From Chrysemys picta bellii (Eukaryota; Chordata; Testudines; Emydidae), in NCBI RefSeq assembly GCF_011386835.1, contig NC_088795.1:106514434-106578433 (forward strand): a stretch of DNA of 64,000 nucleotides, in the 5' to 3' direction. A program made the translations under genes and the position numbers. Under the pieces are notes generated by a model that worked only from the letters and a program-made list of their open reading frames with translations, was not told the origin of the DNA and ran no database searches. How positions within the stretch are numbered: the stretch's first letter is position 1; each line of letters opens with the position of its first letter. This document shows, piece by piece, positions 53,677-64,000 of the stretch.

Positions 53677-56311
53677 TTGGAATTTGTGATCTAAGCTGGG
53701 TGGTTAAGACTCAATATAGACAACTCTAGAAGCCAAGAGAATCCCCAGCTGCCACACTGGGACAGGTTTTCATCCCAATTACATTGCACCAGAGCAAGGG
53801 GCTGTAGATCTGACACTTAGTTTTACATCCTCAAAGCAGTGTGCAAATATTCACTAATTAAGCTTCACAACATTCTTATTTAGAAGGTAGGCATTGTGCA
53901 ATCCTCCACATTTTCTGTTGTACAGAGACCAGTGGATGCAATATGAAATGCTCTTTCATTAAACCTGTTCCCCACCATACACACACTATTAATCATAGGA
54001 GTTAGAGATGAAAAAGACCTACTAATGGTAGGTCATCCAGGCAATCGCTATATAACTGTTCAAAAATAGGGGGCTAAAATGAATAAAAATTATTCACCCT
54101 TTAAGTATAGCAATATCATTATGTTGCTGTCATACTCTTAGGATGCCAAATGGACATGGTAACTGGTTAAAACTGTTACATTAACCACTAATTGTAGCTT
54201 AAAAACATTTTAAAATAGAATACCTTGGATAACCCTGTATATGCTTTGGGTTTAGCACAATCATAGAATTAGTTTAAGTTACAGGGAAGACTTTAGAAAC
54301 ACTCAAGTTTTTGTTTTTGGTTTTTTTTGGTTTTTTGTTTTTTTAGTTGCTTGATTAAAGATAAGTCTAGCTATGTGATTTCAGGGAAATACTGATTTCC
54401 CTCACTAACAGCAGGAATTATTTAAGGATACTGCTACCCAAGATAGGTGAGAAAGTGAAGTGAATATCAAATATTTCTGACTTCAGAAATCTTTTGAATA
54501 ATTTCCCTATTGGAGATTAATGTCTAAGGTATCAAGTTGTGATTAAATAAAGCGGAACATTACCTCAAGGAAGTGAGAGTAGGCTAAAGGCCAAGGAACA
54601 AAGTATAGCCCTAAATGGAAACTTCCTAATCTGGAATGAATGTGTGCCACAAGAAACGGTTTGGGATTTTTAGTTTATTTAAATGTCTTGCACAATAGTT
54701 GTATTTATTTTAAAAGCAACATCTCCAGTTAAAGAAGATTCTAAACAGAGAAAAGGAGCACATGAGTTTAAATCATTTATATCATCATTTCAGTAGGTGT
54801 CAAATCCAAGTTAATGCTAATCAATGATAATAAATATAGAATAATGACATCTCAAGCACATAGGGGTGAAAGAGGAAATATCTTCTATGTTAGGAGAAGC
54901 CACTTGGGGTGTGGGACTATTGTCAAAGGTGGCCGGTAGGATTCCAGGTCTTCCTGTGTGGAATTTGGACTGTTTGTTTGCTGTAGAACTTTGCTACCCC
55001 AGCATGCAGAGTATCAATGGAAGGTGTGTAAGGGTGGAGGATATGGGGAATGGATGAGTGGAGGTGCATACTAGCAGATCCACTGGCTCTTTACCCTGTG
55101 GAGCAGATATTCAGGGAGAACAGGCTGTTTGGCTTCATGGATCAGAAGGGCTGGGGGCTGCTCTGTAGTAGTGACTGAAGTAGCTTGTGTGGTAAGGAGG
55201 CCTCTTAGCACCTGTAGCACTCTCCAGCACACAGCCCTGTAACTCAGGTAGTGTGTTGGACTAAGAAATAGAACCTAAAAGTTTAAGACTATCCTGTAGC
55301 TGATATGAGAAACAAACAATACTAATCATTAACAAAGCCACCTCTATTTATTTTTCCTTTCCTGTCCTCAGATAACCATTCAAGGTTTACATGATAATAC
55401 AAGGGAACAGCTTTATTTACAATCCATAGCATTCTAGAGTGCTCCCTACTATGTTTTTTAACTTCAGGGAATCATTGTTCTTCCAAGAAGGCAACTCTAC
55501 AAACTTGGGAAAAGACTTGTAAAGCAAAAATATGTGGCCCTAACTCTTTACTATCTTGATCTTCATATATTTATTTACACCATGCAATGATACACTGCCA
55601 CTGTGATTTGGAGCTACTTACACTCATATAACAGCAGCAAGGAAGTGGAAAAATTAGGCTCATAGCATAATTTTAAGTTACCTAAATTAGTAGTCTGTTT
55701 GCAAAAGAGCTGATTACGCGGCAACTCCGGAAGAAGTCAGTCTATGGCTTAAAGATTCCACCTGGCACAAAGACTGCTAAGCAGCAACAGTTAAAGTTCT
55801 CGCAGTGCATGAACAGCCCACATGATTATATGCTTCATTGATTGCTTTTCATAAGGAAAAGTTGAGAAAATTGGATATTCTAACAGGAATACTTACCCCT
55901 CACCTAATTACTTGAAGACGGATGGATAAAATATGTTGGGAGGAGGAGTAGATTGCATAATAAACTGATTAAATATTTGCAGCAACCAAAAATAAGAACT
56001 CAAAGCAAAATAAATGGAGGTAGAAAGTACAACCCTCCCCCCTTTACCACACCCCCACAGAACACTAAATCAAGGGAAGAACAAGTAGTAATAAAAATGT
56101 AGGCAAAGAACTGTGAAGTTATAAATATTGGCTGTGTAGTTGTTTGATTTTAAGTAGCCTTAGTAAGGCATTTGGTCAGCTTCTTAAGAAAGAAATGTGC
56201 AAGTTAAGTGCCCAATCAAGAAACCCTTAACAGACAAGGGAACCTTGGAAGATTCCAATCCACATAAGAAATCTACCTGGGGATGTTCAAGGAAGCATGT
56301 AAGCAATGGCT
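53677..56311. other. no recognisable gene
   Basis: Unassigned AT-rich sequence with a GTTTTTT-rich run near 54310-54345. The first bases (53677-53703) nearly repeat 51061-51088. Confidence 0.5.
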
Positions 56312-57101
56312 GCTATTTGTAAGGAACTGAGTCATGCATGGACATGTGACTTGCCCATGTGACTTCAAAACGCCATCGTTGAGCTGGATTCTGCGTAGTA
56401 GAGAGGAAGGGGTCTCCACCCACAAGAGAGAGTCTATTTAAGCCCCTGGGAGACCCCTCCATTTTGTCACCAGCTGGCTCAAGAGAGAGCCTCTCCACCC
56501 CCAAAGGATACGTGAAAGAAACTGGAACAAAGGACAGTAACCACAGGGGTGTGAGTGATTTCTGGACCCAGACTAGAAGGAGGCTAGTCCGTAAAAGAAG
56601 CTTACTGGAACATCTCTGAGGGTGAGATTTCATCTGTAATCACTTTCTTACTGCATTAGGTTAAACTTGTGTGTTTTATTTTATTTTGCTTGGTAATTCA
56701 CTTTGTTCTGTCTGTTATTACTTGGAACCACTTAAATCCTACTTTTTTATTTAATAAAATCACTTTTTACTTATTAATTAACCCAGAGTATGTATTAATA
56801 TGGGGGGGGGGTGCAAACAGCTGTGTATATCTAACAGTGTTATAGAGGGCGAACAATTTTTGAGTTTACCCTGTATAATACAGGGTAAAATGGATTTATT
56901 TGGGGTTTAGACCCCATTGGGAGTTGGGTATCTGAGTGCTGGAGGCCTGGATCTGTATTTGTAGCAGGCAAGCATGTCTGGCTCAAGCCAGGCAGGACAC
57001 TGAAGTCCCAAGCTAGCAGAGGAAACAGGCTCAGAGGTAGTCTCAGCACATAAGGTAGCAGTCCCAAGGGGGTTTCTGTGATCCAAGCCATCACAGGATT
57101 C
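56312..57101 (+). mobile_element. probable solo LTR
   Basis: The stretch has LTR features: CTATTTAAGCCCCTGG (TATA-like, about 56437), GACCCCTCCATTTTGTC, a region with TTTAATAAAATCAC (polyA signal near 56752), then a GC-rich end CAAGCCATCACA. Words such as AAGAGAGAGCCTCTCCACCC and AGAAACTGGAACAAAGGACA recur in turtle LTR repeats as I remember them. Ends are uncertain: GGATTC occurs at 56386-56391 and 57096-57101 and would bound TGCG...CACA, but homologous sequence seems to start earlier, near 56312 (TGTAAGGAACTGAG). No internal coding region. Confidence 0.6.
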
Positions 57102-57571
57102 ACCTTTGCTTATTTTCTGGAGGAAACCTTGTCAGGACTTTATCTCATTTCATTGACGAAAGGCCTGATTAAAAGGATGGATCTAACATTGGGACTTAAA
57201 CATTCTGAGTTCTGTTGGTAGTGTGTGTCAGACCTAAGAGCTCTCAGTTAACTCTTGCCTCTACCTTTAAGGATGGTGAGCCAATATGTCCCTATTGACT
57301 GCAATTGCAATTGTGAGTTGCAGAGGGAGTGGGAGTTTTGGCAATTGTTTGACCCTGAGAATCTACTTCAGGACAAACGTTTCTCCCTCCAACGTGACAG
57401 ATATTGACCCCAGTATTCTGCTCATTCTACATGTGTGGAAATTGGATTAACATGACCATAATAAGGGTATATTGGAGCTGAGTTTCACTGTGTGGCTCAG
57501 AGAGGGTTTTTTGCCTATTATGAGAACAGAGAAGTCCACAATGGGGAGCCCATGTAACCAAACTAATAATA
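57102..57571. other. no recognisable gene
   Basis: Unassigned. Confidence 0.45.
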
Positions 57572-57846
57572 TACTAAGGGCATGCCTACATTGCAGCCGT
57601 TGGTGTGAATGGCAGCCCATGTAGCTATACCACTGCTAGCTGTACTCTAGTTAGTTTGCTAAAAATAGACATGAGAATGCCATGACAGGCTGCAAAAGCC
57701 TGTCCGACCACCCTGGTCTCTTGTCCAGCTGGTGCTGAAGCCTGCACAGTAGCTTCCTCACCTCTATTTTTAGCAAACTACCATGGGTGCATCTACATGA
57801 GCAGCCATTCACACATGTGGCTGTGATGTAGATGTGTCCTACTAAG
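57572..57846. mobile_element. foldback MITE with 7-bp duplicated flank
   Basis: Body 57579-57839 starts GGCATGCCTACATTGCAGCC and ends GGCTGTGATGTAGATGTGTC C. TACTAAG is present exactly at 57572-57578 and 57840-57846. Inner words CTAAAAATAGACATGAG and CTCTATTTTTAGCAAACTA pair. TSD may be 7 or 8 (with one mismatch). Noncoding. Confidence 0.78.
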
Positions 57847-57984
57847 ATTTAAATTAGGTAACCTTTGAATTTTCTGGAATCTAGTCTTACTATTTTCTGT
57901 TTGTTTATTAGAAAGTGATGAGCGTATATTTTCTAACTACCTGAAGTAGCCTCATCAGGCCATTCAGTGGGAGTGATACATAAG

Positions 57985-58075
57985 TAAATCTGCTGGTCAT
58001 TAAAAATCGATGGAATTTGGAGTTACACCAGCATAAAACTGGAGCTTGCAATGGTGAATCAGGCCCAAGTTTGTA
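57985..58075. repeat. short repeat (GAGTTACACCAGCATAAAAC type)
   Basis: TTGGAGTTACACCAGCATAA and AATGGTGAATCAGGCCC are words of a common sauropsid repeat with TTACACCAGTGTAAA. Old. Confidence 0.5.
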
Positions 58076-59693
58076 GAATTGTATCATTATAACTAGAAGA
58101 ATGAGTGCGTCTTTATAACAGGTATTGTCTCTCTACTGCTGTGAGAGCCCATTTCCTTGGTATTTTCATCTGTAATAAAATCTTCTTAGGAAATAAAAAT
58201 GTGTTACTGTACTTTGGAAATGGTATTTGCAGTTCTACAATTATCTCTTTCAGAAATAGTCTAGCATGTTGTGCCAGAAATTTTAAAAATACAATATTAT
58301 TTCCTATAGTACACATCAGATCTCTGATAGTTTCTCAAATTACAATTACTAAAATAACTGTCAGATGCCATATGACATCTAATTCTGATAGAAATTATCT
58401 TTACTTCTGTCAAGTCACTGGGGCAAAGATGGAACTGAAAGAAAGTGTAAAGCTCTATAAAAGAAACATGACTGATTGGGTCAGGCCATTTACCTATATT
58501 CTCCTATAACATTTTATAAATGTCAGCTGTGTAGATCTGAACAGTAACTGCATTTTATGATACTTTATCTGAAACAATATATTATTATTTTTAGAAAAAA
58601 GTATATTTCTCTTGGTATATTGGGTTTGTGAAAGATAAGGCAACAGTCAGCAGGAAATATTATAATAATTAAATATGTCAATATTTTAAAGAGATGAGCA
58701 AATACCTCATACATTTTTCTGTGAATATTTACTTAAGTAAAATACTAAATGATCTTCAGATGTTTTCATCCCTTTTGTAATCACTTTTCACAAATATTCC
58801 ACCAAATAAGTTTACTGGAAAAAATGTTTCCGAAAACCATAACCAGATTAAGTTAACAAAAATGGAATTTAGAAATTTTCAAGTGAATGTTCACAGCAAT
58901 AACAAAAAATCATAAATGTCTCTCTTGTCCAATCAGAACAGAAGCATAACATTTTTACTTGTGTCCATTGAAAACTAAGTTGGATAACACTCAATTTGTG
59001 ATATTGAATATACTCACAAGTAGCTTGTTGCAACATCTACAGCTGAAAAACTGAATAATGGCAATAACAAAATTGAAACGTGACATAAAGGCCAAAACAA
59101 AAAGAGAGAGAGATTGTTTCCCTGTAGAAAAAGCCAAAACACTGTAGGCTTCAGGGAAAACAGCAGATTTGACAGGTATTACACATACAGATTTTTTTAG
59201 AAAAGATTGCTTAAGCTGTTGATACTAAACATGTCTTTGGAAATAATTTATAGACTTTGGGCAACATGTTATGGTCCCTGGGTAGGCTGTCCCTTCTGCC
59301 ACCATCTTCCAGTTCCCTTAATGCACCCTTTTCAAGTAAGATGCACATGCCTCCACTTCTTTTTGGTGTGGGTGACATCCAACAACTGTCTGAGTGGGTC
59401 TCTGGGTTACAGCTACTGGTAGCCAATTCTGATACCTAGTAGAGCCAATGGGATTGGCACTTGCAATGGCTTCCTTCAGGAAGCTGATGGACAATGATGG
59501 TATGCAATGACACAGAACCAACTTCTCCAAAACAGGGTGATGCATGTTGCCCAAAAAGGTACACAGCATTTAAAGAAGTGGAATAAAAAAACAACCCGTA
59601 TATTGTCTCACTCAAGCTTTGCATTCCCTCAAGTCCCTACTTAGATATCACCCAGCCTTGGTGTTCCCTGTTACCCCTGGGTACTGAGGCCTG
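58076..59693. other. no recognisable gene
   Basis: The 58105-58509 (+) frame of 134 codons is the longest; it has no motif, low G+C, and its opposite strand is also open, so I do not call it. The small frames at 59207-59624 likewise. Confidence 0.5.
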
Positions 59694-59987
59694 GTCTACA
59701 CTGGGGGGAAGGGAGGCGAGCTAAGTCGGTCTAAGATACTCAACTTCAGCTATGAAAATAGCGTAGCTGCAGTCGACATACTTAGAGCTACTTACCGTGG
59801 TGTCTTCACTGAGGTAGGTTGACTGCTGACACTCCCCCATCGACTCCGCCTACGCTTCTTGCTTTGGTGGATTACCTGAGTTGACGGGAGAGCGCTCAGC
59901 GGTCGATTTATCGTATCTTCACTAGATGCGATAAATCGACCCCCGGTGGATCGATCGCTCCAGAGGTAAGTGTAAACATGCCCTGAG
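59694..59987. mobile_element. foldback MITE (GCCTGGTCTACACT ends)
   Basis: Body 59699-59982 starts GCCTGGTCTACACTGGGG and ends AAGTGTAAACATGCC. Inside GGTCGATTTATCGTATCTTC and GATGCGATAAATCGACCCCC pair. CTGAG flanks both sides and may be the TSD. Carries CpGs (GTCGACATA, CGATCGC). Noncoding. Confidence 0.72.
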
Positions 59988-62900
59988 TTGTAGCCTGCTT
60001 GCTTCAAATTCTTGATTCTGTCTCAGTCAGTCTCTGGGCCAGCCAGCAGCATGGTCTTTCTGTGTCAGCTTCCAGCTGAGCTGACCACTTCCTCTCTTCC
60101 CCTTCCACTAGGAGACCTTAAACAGATCAATGTCTTTTCATCTCCAGATTCTCAGACTTGGCAAACAACCCTGTCACTGGAGTTGGAGATGAAGCATCCT
60201 TCCTAGATATAAACCCGCCTGTTGCTTGAGACAATGTACCTTATCTAAGTCATTGTTTTACCTTCCCTGTCTGATTTCTTTTAACAACCTATTTTGACCT
60301 ACTATGCATTAAGGATGGGCAATATCACCCAGAAATGCAATGGGGCACATGATATTAAAAAAAAAATACAGACAGGGGAATTTCAGAACATGGAAAGAGA
60401 ATTGGCCTCATTTTAATACAGGCCAAGCATCACTCTAGAGGCAGTGGTGGGATGATTCAAAGAACTTAAATTTCACTGCTTATGTCCCATAGTTGCTATC
60501 AGTATTTTAAGTTATTAAGCACCAGCAATGTGTTTAATGATGTGCAAGGCACACAGAGACGACTGACCCAACACTCACTAAACTAAATGGAAAGACTCCT
60601 AATGATTTGTATGGGAGATGGATCAGACATAAAAATATACATAGTTCAGCAAGCTAACTAAAAAGAGTATTGTGGAGGTACTGCAACTTGAATATCATCT
60701 TGAAGTACCAACCTTGCTGAGATTCAAATACTTCTATTTTACACAGTAACCAGCTTTAAGTTGGACATATGGTATAGTAGATCTCAGTCTTTATCACTGC
60801 TTTTATTCTTCTAGTATGCTGAAGTGTAATTCAACACAGGTTTTGTGTCCCTCCGACAAGGTTTCTAGACCAAAGGTTAGAAATGTGTGACACTCACATT
60901 TTCTATCCTAAGTTGATTCTTGTCCTATTTCAAAGCCACCAGCAGCATTAAGTTCTCTTCTTCTGTTAACAATGAATGACTGCTGCTCAGGCACAAAAAC
61001 AAATGATTTTGCCAAAGTTTGCAACAGCTTACATTTAAGTTCCAATAAAAAGAATTGTGGAGGCAAGTTAAAAAGCAAATATTTTCTGATTAGTGGAGAG
61101 ACTATAATCACCTGTGTAACTCTACTGAAGTCAGTAGAATTAAAACAGCAATTAATTTGATTGTATATATCCAATATTCAGTTGATATCAAAAGCTCTCA
61201 CTCATCAATATATTTGATTTCTCCTATTAATAAGCCACAACATCTATGCTGTTAATGTGTCACTGTTTCTATAGATATTTGGAATATAAGATCTTCTGTA
61301 CTACATCATAGATACTTTGATTCATATCTATTTCACAGATATAGATAGATAGATATTTACCTTTGGATTGTACCAGCTGACGCAAGAGGAAGGGAGACTT
61401 AAGAATTGGAAGCTTCACACAGAACATCTGGTCCCATAAAGTCCCTTCTGCTCCAGTGGGAGCTGAAGGTTTGAACTTGCCAATAGATACTCAGCACTTT
61501 GCAAGACTAAGACCTGAACCAAGGCTTGGCTCTTGCCTCTAAACTCATGTCAGCGAATCACTATCTTAGCTTACAATAAGAAGGATCCTGCTCCTTCAAA
61601 TGTCAGTGGAAATCTGCCATTAATTTTGAATGGGAAGCTTGTATATGGGGGGTAGGATGGGCGGAAGGAAATGGTCATGTTTTTCATATCTGTAAAATTG
61701 CTATGCATACCTATGGGACTATACAAATAATAAATAAGCAGGTTCGGTTATTTCATCCATCTCCTAGTCAATGGAAGAATGTTCCTGCTGTATGTGTTCT
61801 GATGCTTTTTCAAATTATATAGCTTCCAGTAATTTCAGCTTAATGCATCTCATTGTCAGGAAATTGTAATAGCAGCCTACATTTTTCCCTTTCTTAATTT
61901 CATCCCATTATTAATAGTTGTGTCACCTCTATATAATCCTAAATAGTCTCACTCCCTAACTGATAAATCCATAAAAGCTTTCAGTTAAGACTAACTATGT
62001 CTAGGAATACTTTGACAACTAGTACTTTTTTTTTTTGCAGCCATGTCAGGATTTTAGTTAGTTTCAACACCACATATAAAGACCTCCACATTCATAGAGT
62101 ATTGGCGTCTTTTTCATTTCCCCTCATGAATGAACACGTGAATGAGCATACTTAAGCAGTATGTGATCACCTTCTTATCACCTTCCATAACTGTGTACAT
62201 TGCTCTGGAAGCCTCATCCTGATCAAATGAAAGCCAAAGCTTCAAATGCTACAGTCAGCAGTCTGCTGCAGTTCCTGCAATGTTATTCCAGCCTAAACTT
62301 GTAGCTGTACATTTGAACATAGAAACAGTCATACAATTCCTAAATGATTGACTAGACAAGTTTAGATTGTAAATGAAGTGCAGAAGACCATTGAATTAAA
62401 ATGGAATAAACAAAAGTCCATCATGGTATATAGAGTACTTAGACACACAGTTGTGTGTATGGGTGTATGTACTTTTGATCAATAGGTCACAATAGATGAT
62501 TTGTGATGAATTCTCGTAAGTGTTATAAATAGCAGTAGCTGCAACAAATATCTAATGAAGTACCAGTTCTTTGCTATTTTTTCTCCTACACAGCAACAGC
62601 TTCCTCTTCCACTCTCATGTTTTGTTCCATCAGTATATCCCTTTTAGGGCTAATACTTTATTCATGATACCTACAAGTGTATTTTAAAGCAATTCAACTT
62701 TTTGGTTCTTACAGCAGCTACTTAATCTAGTCTGTCTAATAATTTATAAGACTTCCATTACTGTTGCATCTGAATACAACTTATTAAATAAAACAAGTAG
62801 TCTATCCAAAAGACTATTTCCTCATAATGCAGCATGAAACAGTGTATTAGAAAAATATGTTAATCGGAGTATTTTATAGTTGGACAATAACCAAACAAAT

Positions 62901-63534
62901 TGGACAAATTTCTTTGGGCCTTCAAATTGTCTAATCTTTTATATCCTTCACATCCAGAGCATGAAAGAACTTGCCTGCTCTGTTTCAGGAAGCAGATAAG
63001 GTCAGTCCAATAGTTAACCCATACCAGTGTTCAAATTATGCTAGCAAGTAAAGCCAAGCACACCAAAACCAAGATATGGACAAATGCTTTATTGGACAGT
63101 ACTTGATAAAAAGCAGAGAGATGCTTTTTGTAGGCATCAGTTACGGGGTTTCAAGATGTCAGAAAATACTTTCAACATACTGTATAATGCCACTGCTGGG
63201 GTCTTCTTTTCTTAAGCCTTTGATATAAGGGGAATACATCTTTCCTGATTCTTTTGAGAGATGGGCATAGTTGTGGTAAGCTAGATCTATGCACTGTGAT
63301 GTATAAGTAATAATTTTTTGAGTACTTTATCTGTATATTCTTCCTTGTGTGAAAGCAAGGTGCCTTGGCTTTTAAAGGTTCTGAGCAATTCATACTGTAG
63401 TTATATCAAACAATGGCAGCCATAACTGCCAACTGCAGGAATTTCTTTATTACTGATTTATTCACTCACAGTAAGAACTTTTTTTTTCTCCAGATGTTCC
63501 AGGTAAACATATACATCCTCTGATTATGGATTAA
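59988..63534. other. no recognisable gene; weak L3-like piece at 60480-60610
   Basis: AGCACCAGCAATGTGTTTAA and TGTGCAAGGCACACAGAGAC resemble the L3 tail. A short AGAT run is at 61338-61353. The 60908-61174 (-) and 63172-63393 (-) frames have no motif. Unassigned otherwise. Confidence 0.5.
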
Positions 63535-63960
63535 AATTAGAGCTGTGTCTAATTTTTGTTTTTCAGGATTTTGCATGAAATTATTTCTAGTTTTGTTTGA
63601 CCCAACTTATTTTTCTTCCCAATCTCCCTCACAAGCATACCTTATTTGTACTCATGATTAACTGAGGATTTTCCTGAGTTTTTGAATCAAAATCCGTATT
63701 TATTTGAAAAATAGGCTCACTTTCATGGAGGGGGTTTCTGTGAAACAGGTCCATTTTTGCTTGCAGAGTAGCAAATTTTCACTACAAAATGGGCTTAGTT
63801 TTGCTTTGAACAAGTGAAATTTTCCTCAAAAGTCAAACTTCTTTTCTAGTTCATAATGAAGTGCAAAATTCTTTAATTTCAAATAATTTCTATTTCATTA
63901 TGAGTATTAGAGACAGTAAAAGTTGGGAAATCACAAAAATGAATTTCTTTCGCCTTTTAC
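63535..63960 (+). repeat. AT-rich dispersed repeat (AGAGCTG...AAATTT type)
   Basis: Starts AAATTAGAGCTGTGTCTAAT and continues with AAATTTTCACTAC, TGAAATTTTCCTC and related words; similar to 19945-20075 and 25490-25960. Confidence 0.35.
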
Positions 63961-64000
63961 AATAGTTGTTTTCTGACAATTAACCTAATGGAATTATCCT

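Noticed and set aside
56386..57101. GGATTC pair as the certain TSD of the LTR at 56-57 kb
   Set aside because: Sequence left of 56386 also looks like part of the repeat, so the pair may be coincidence; kept as one option only.
58105..58509. 134-codon plus frame
   Set aside because: No motif and AT-rich; the opposite strand is also open; not supported.

Overview
The window looks like gene-poor, AT-rich nuclear DNA from a non-avian sauropsid, most probably a cryptodiran turtle. The best clue is a tRNA-derived SINE (12087-12275 on +; 27832-28338 on -) whose body has Pol III A and B boxes and whose tail resembles a CR1 3' end, the architecture known from turtle (Cry-type) SINEs. CR1 LINE fragments, several Penelope-like element (PLE) families, hAT-type foldback MITEs and solo LTRs fit the same assignment. 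I found no host protein-coding exon, tRNA, rRNA or CRISPR array. Every open frame I can assign belongs to a mobile element.

Layout. 1-8 kb: unassigned DNA with one antisense CR1 (3.5-4.5 kb). 8-10 kb: a hAT MITE holding a PLE 3' end, then an inverted solo LTR with a 5-bp target-site duplication (TSD). 10-20 kb: ancient L3/MIR-like pieces, the SINE, a foldback hAT relic with transposase pieces in both arms, and a long TG repeat. 20-25 kb: a PLE 3'-end palindrome with TSD, a CR1 3' end, and an apparently complete 2.56-kb pogo/Tigger-like transposon with an uninterrupted 441-codon transposase and TA TSD. 27-36 kb: MITEs with intact 8-bp TSDs, one inside the SINE and one interrupted by a solo LTR. 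39-42 kb: a PLE inserted inside a second, different PLE. 45-47 kb: a decayed, unclassified element whose 561-codon frame is broken by three stop codons. 48-54 kb: CR1 pieces, one split by another PLE. 56-60 kb: a probable LTR and two MITEs. The rest is unassigned.

The most notable points are: (1) the intact pogo-like element with an 80-bp near-perfect inverted repeat upstream of its transposase; (2) minimal type I hammerhead-ribozyme-like cores at the 3' ends of three distinct PLE families, with inverted copies that create palindromes; (3) the unclassified 561-codon element, with subterminal ATTGCATCAT motifs; (4) the hAT foldback in which both arms carry the transposase C-terminus. All calls come from reading the sequence and recalling family features; no database search was run.
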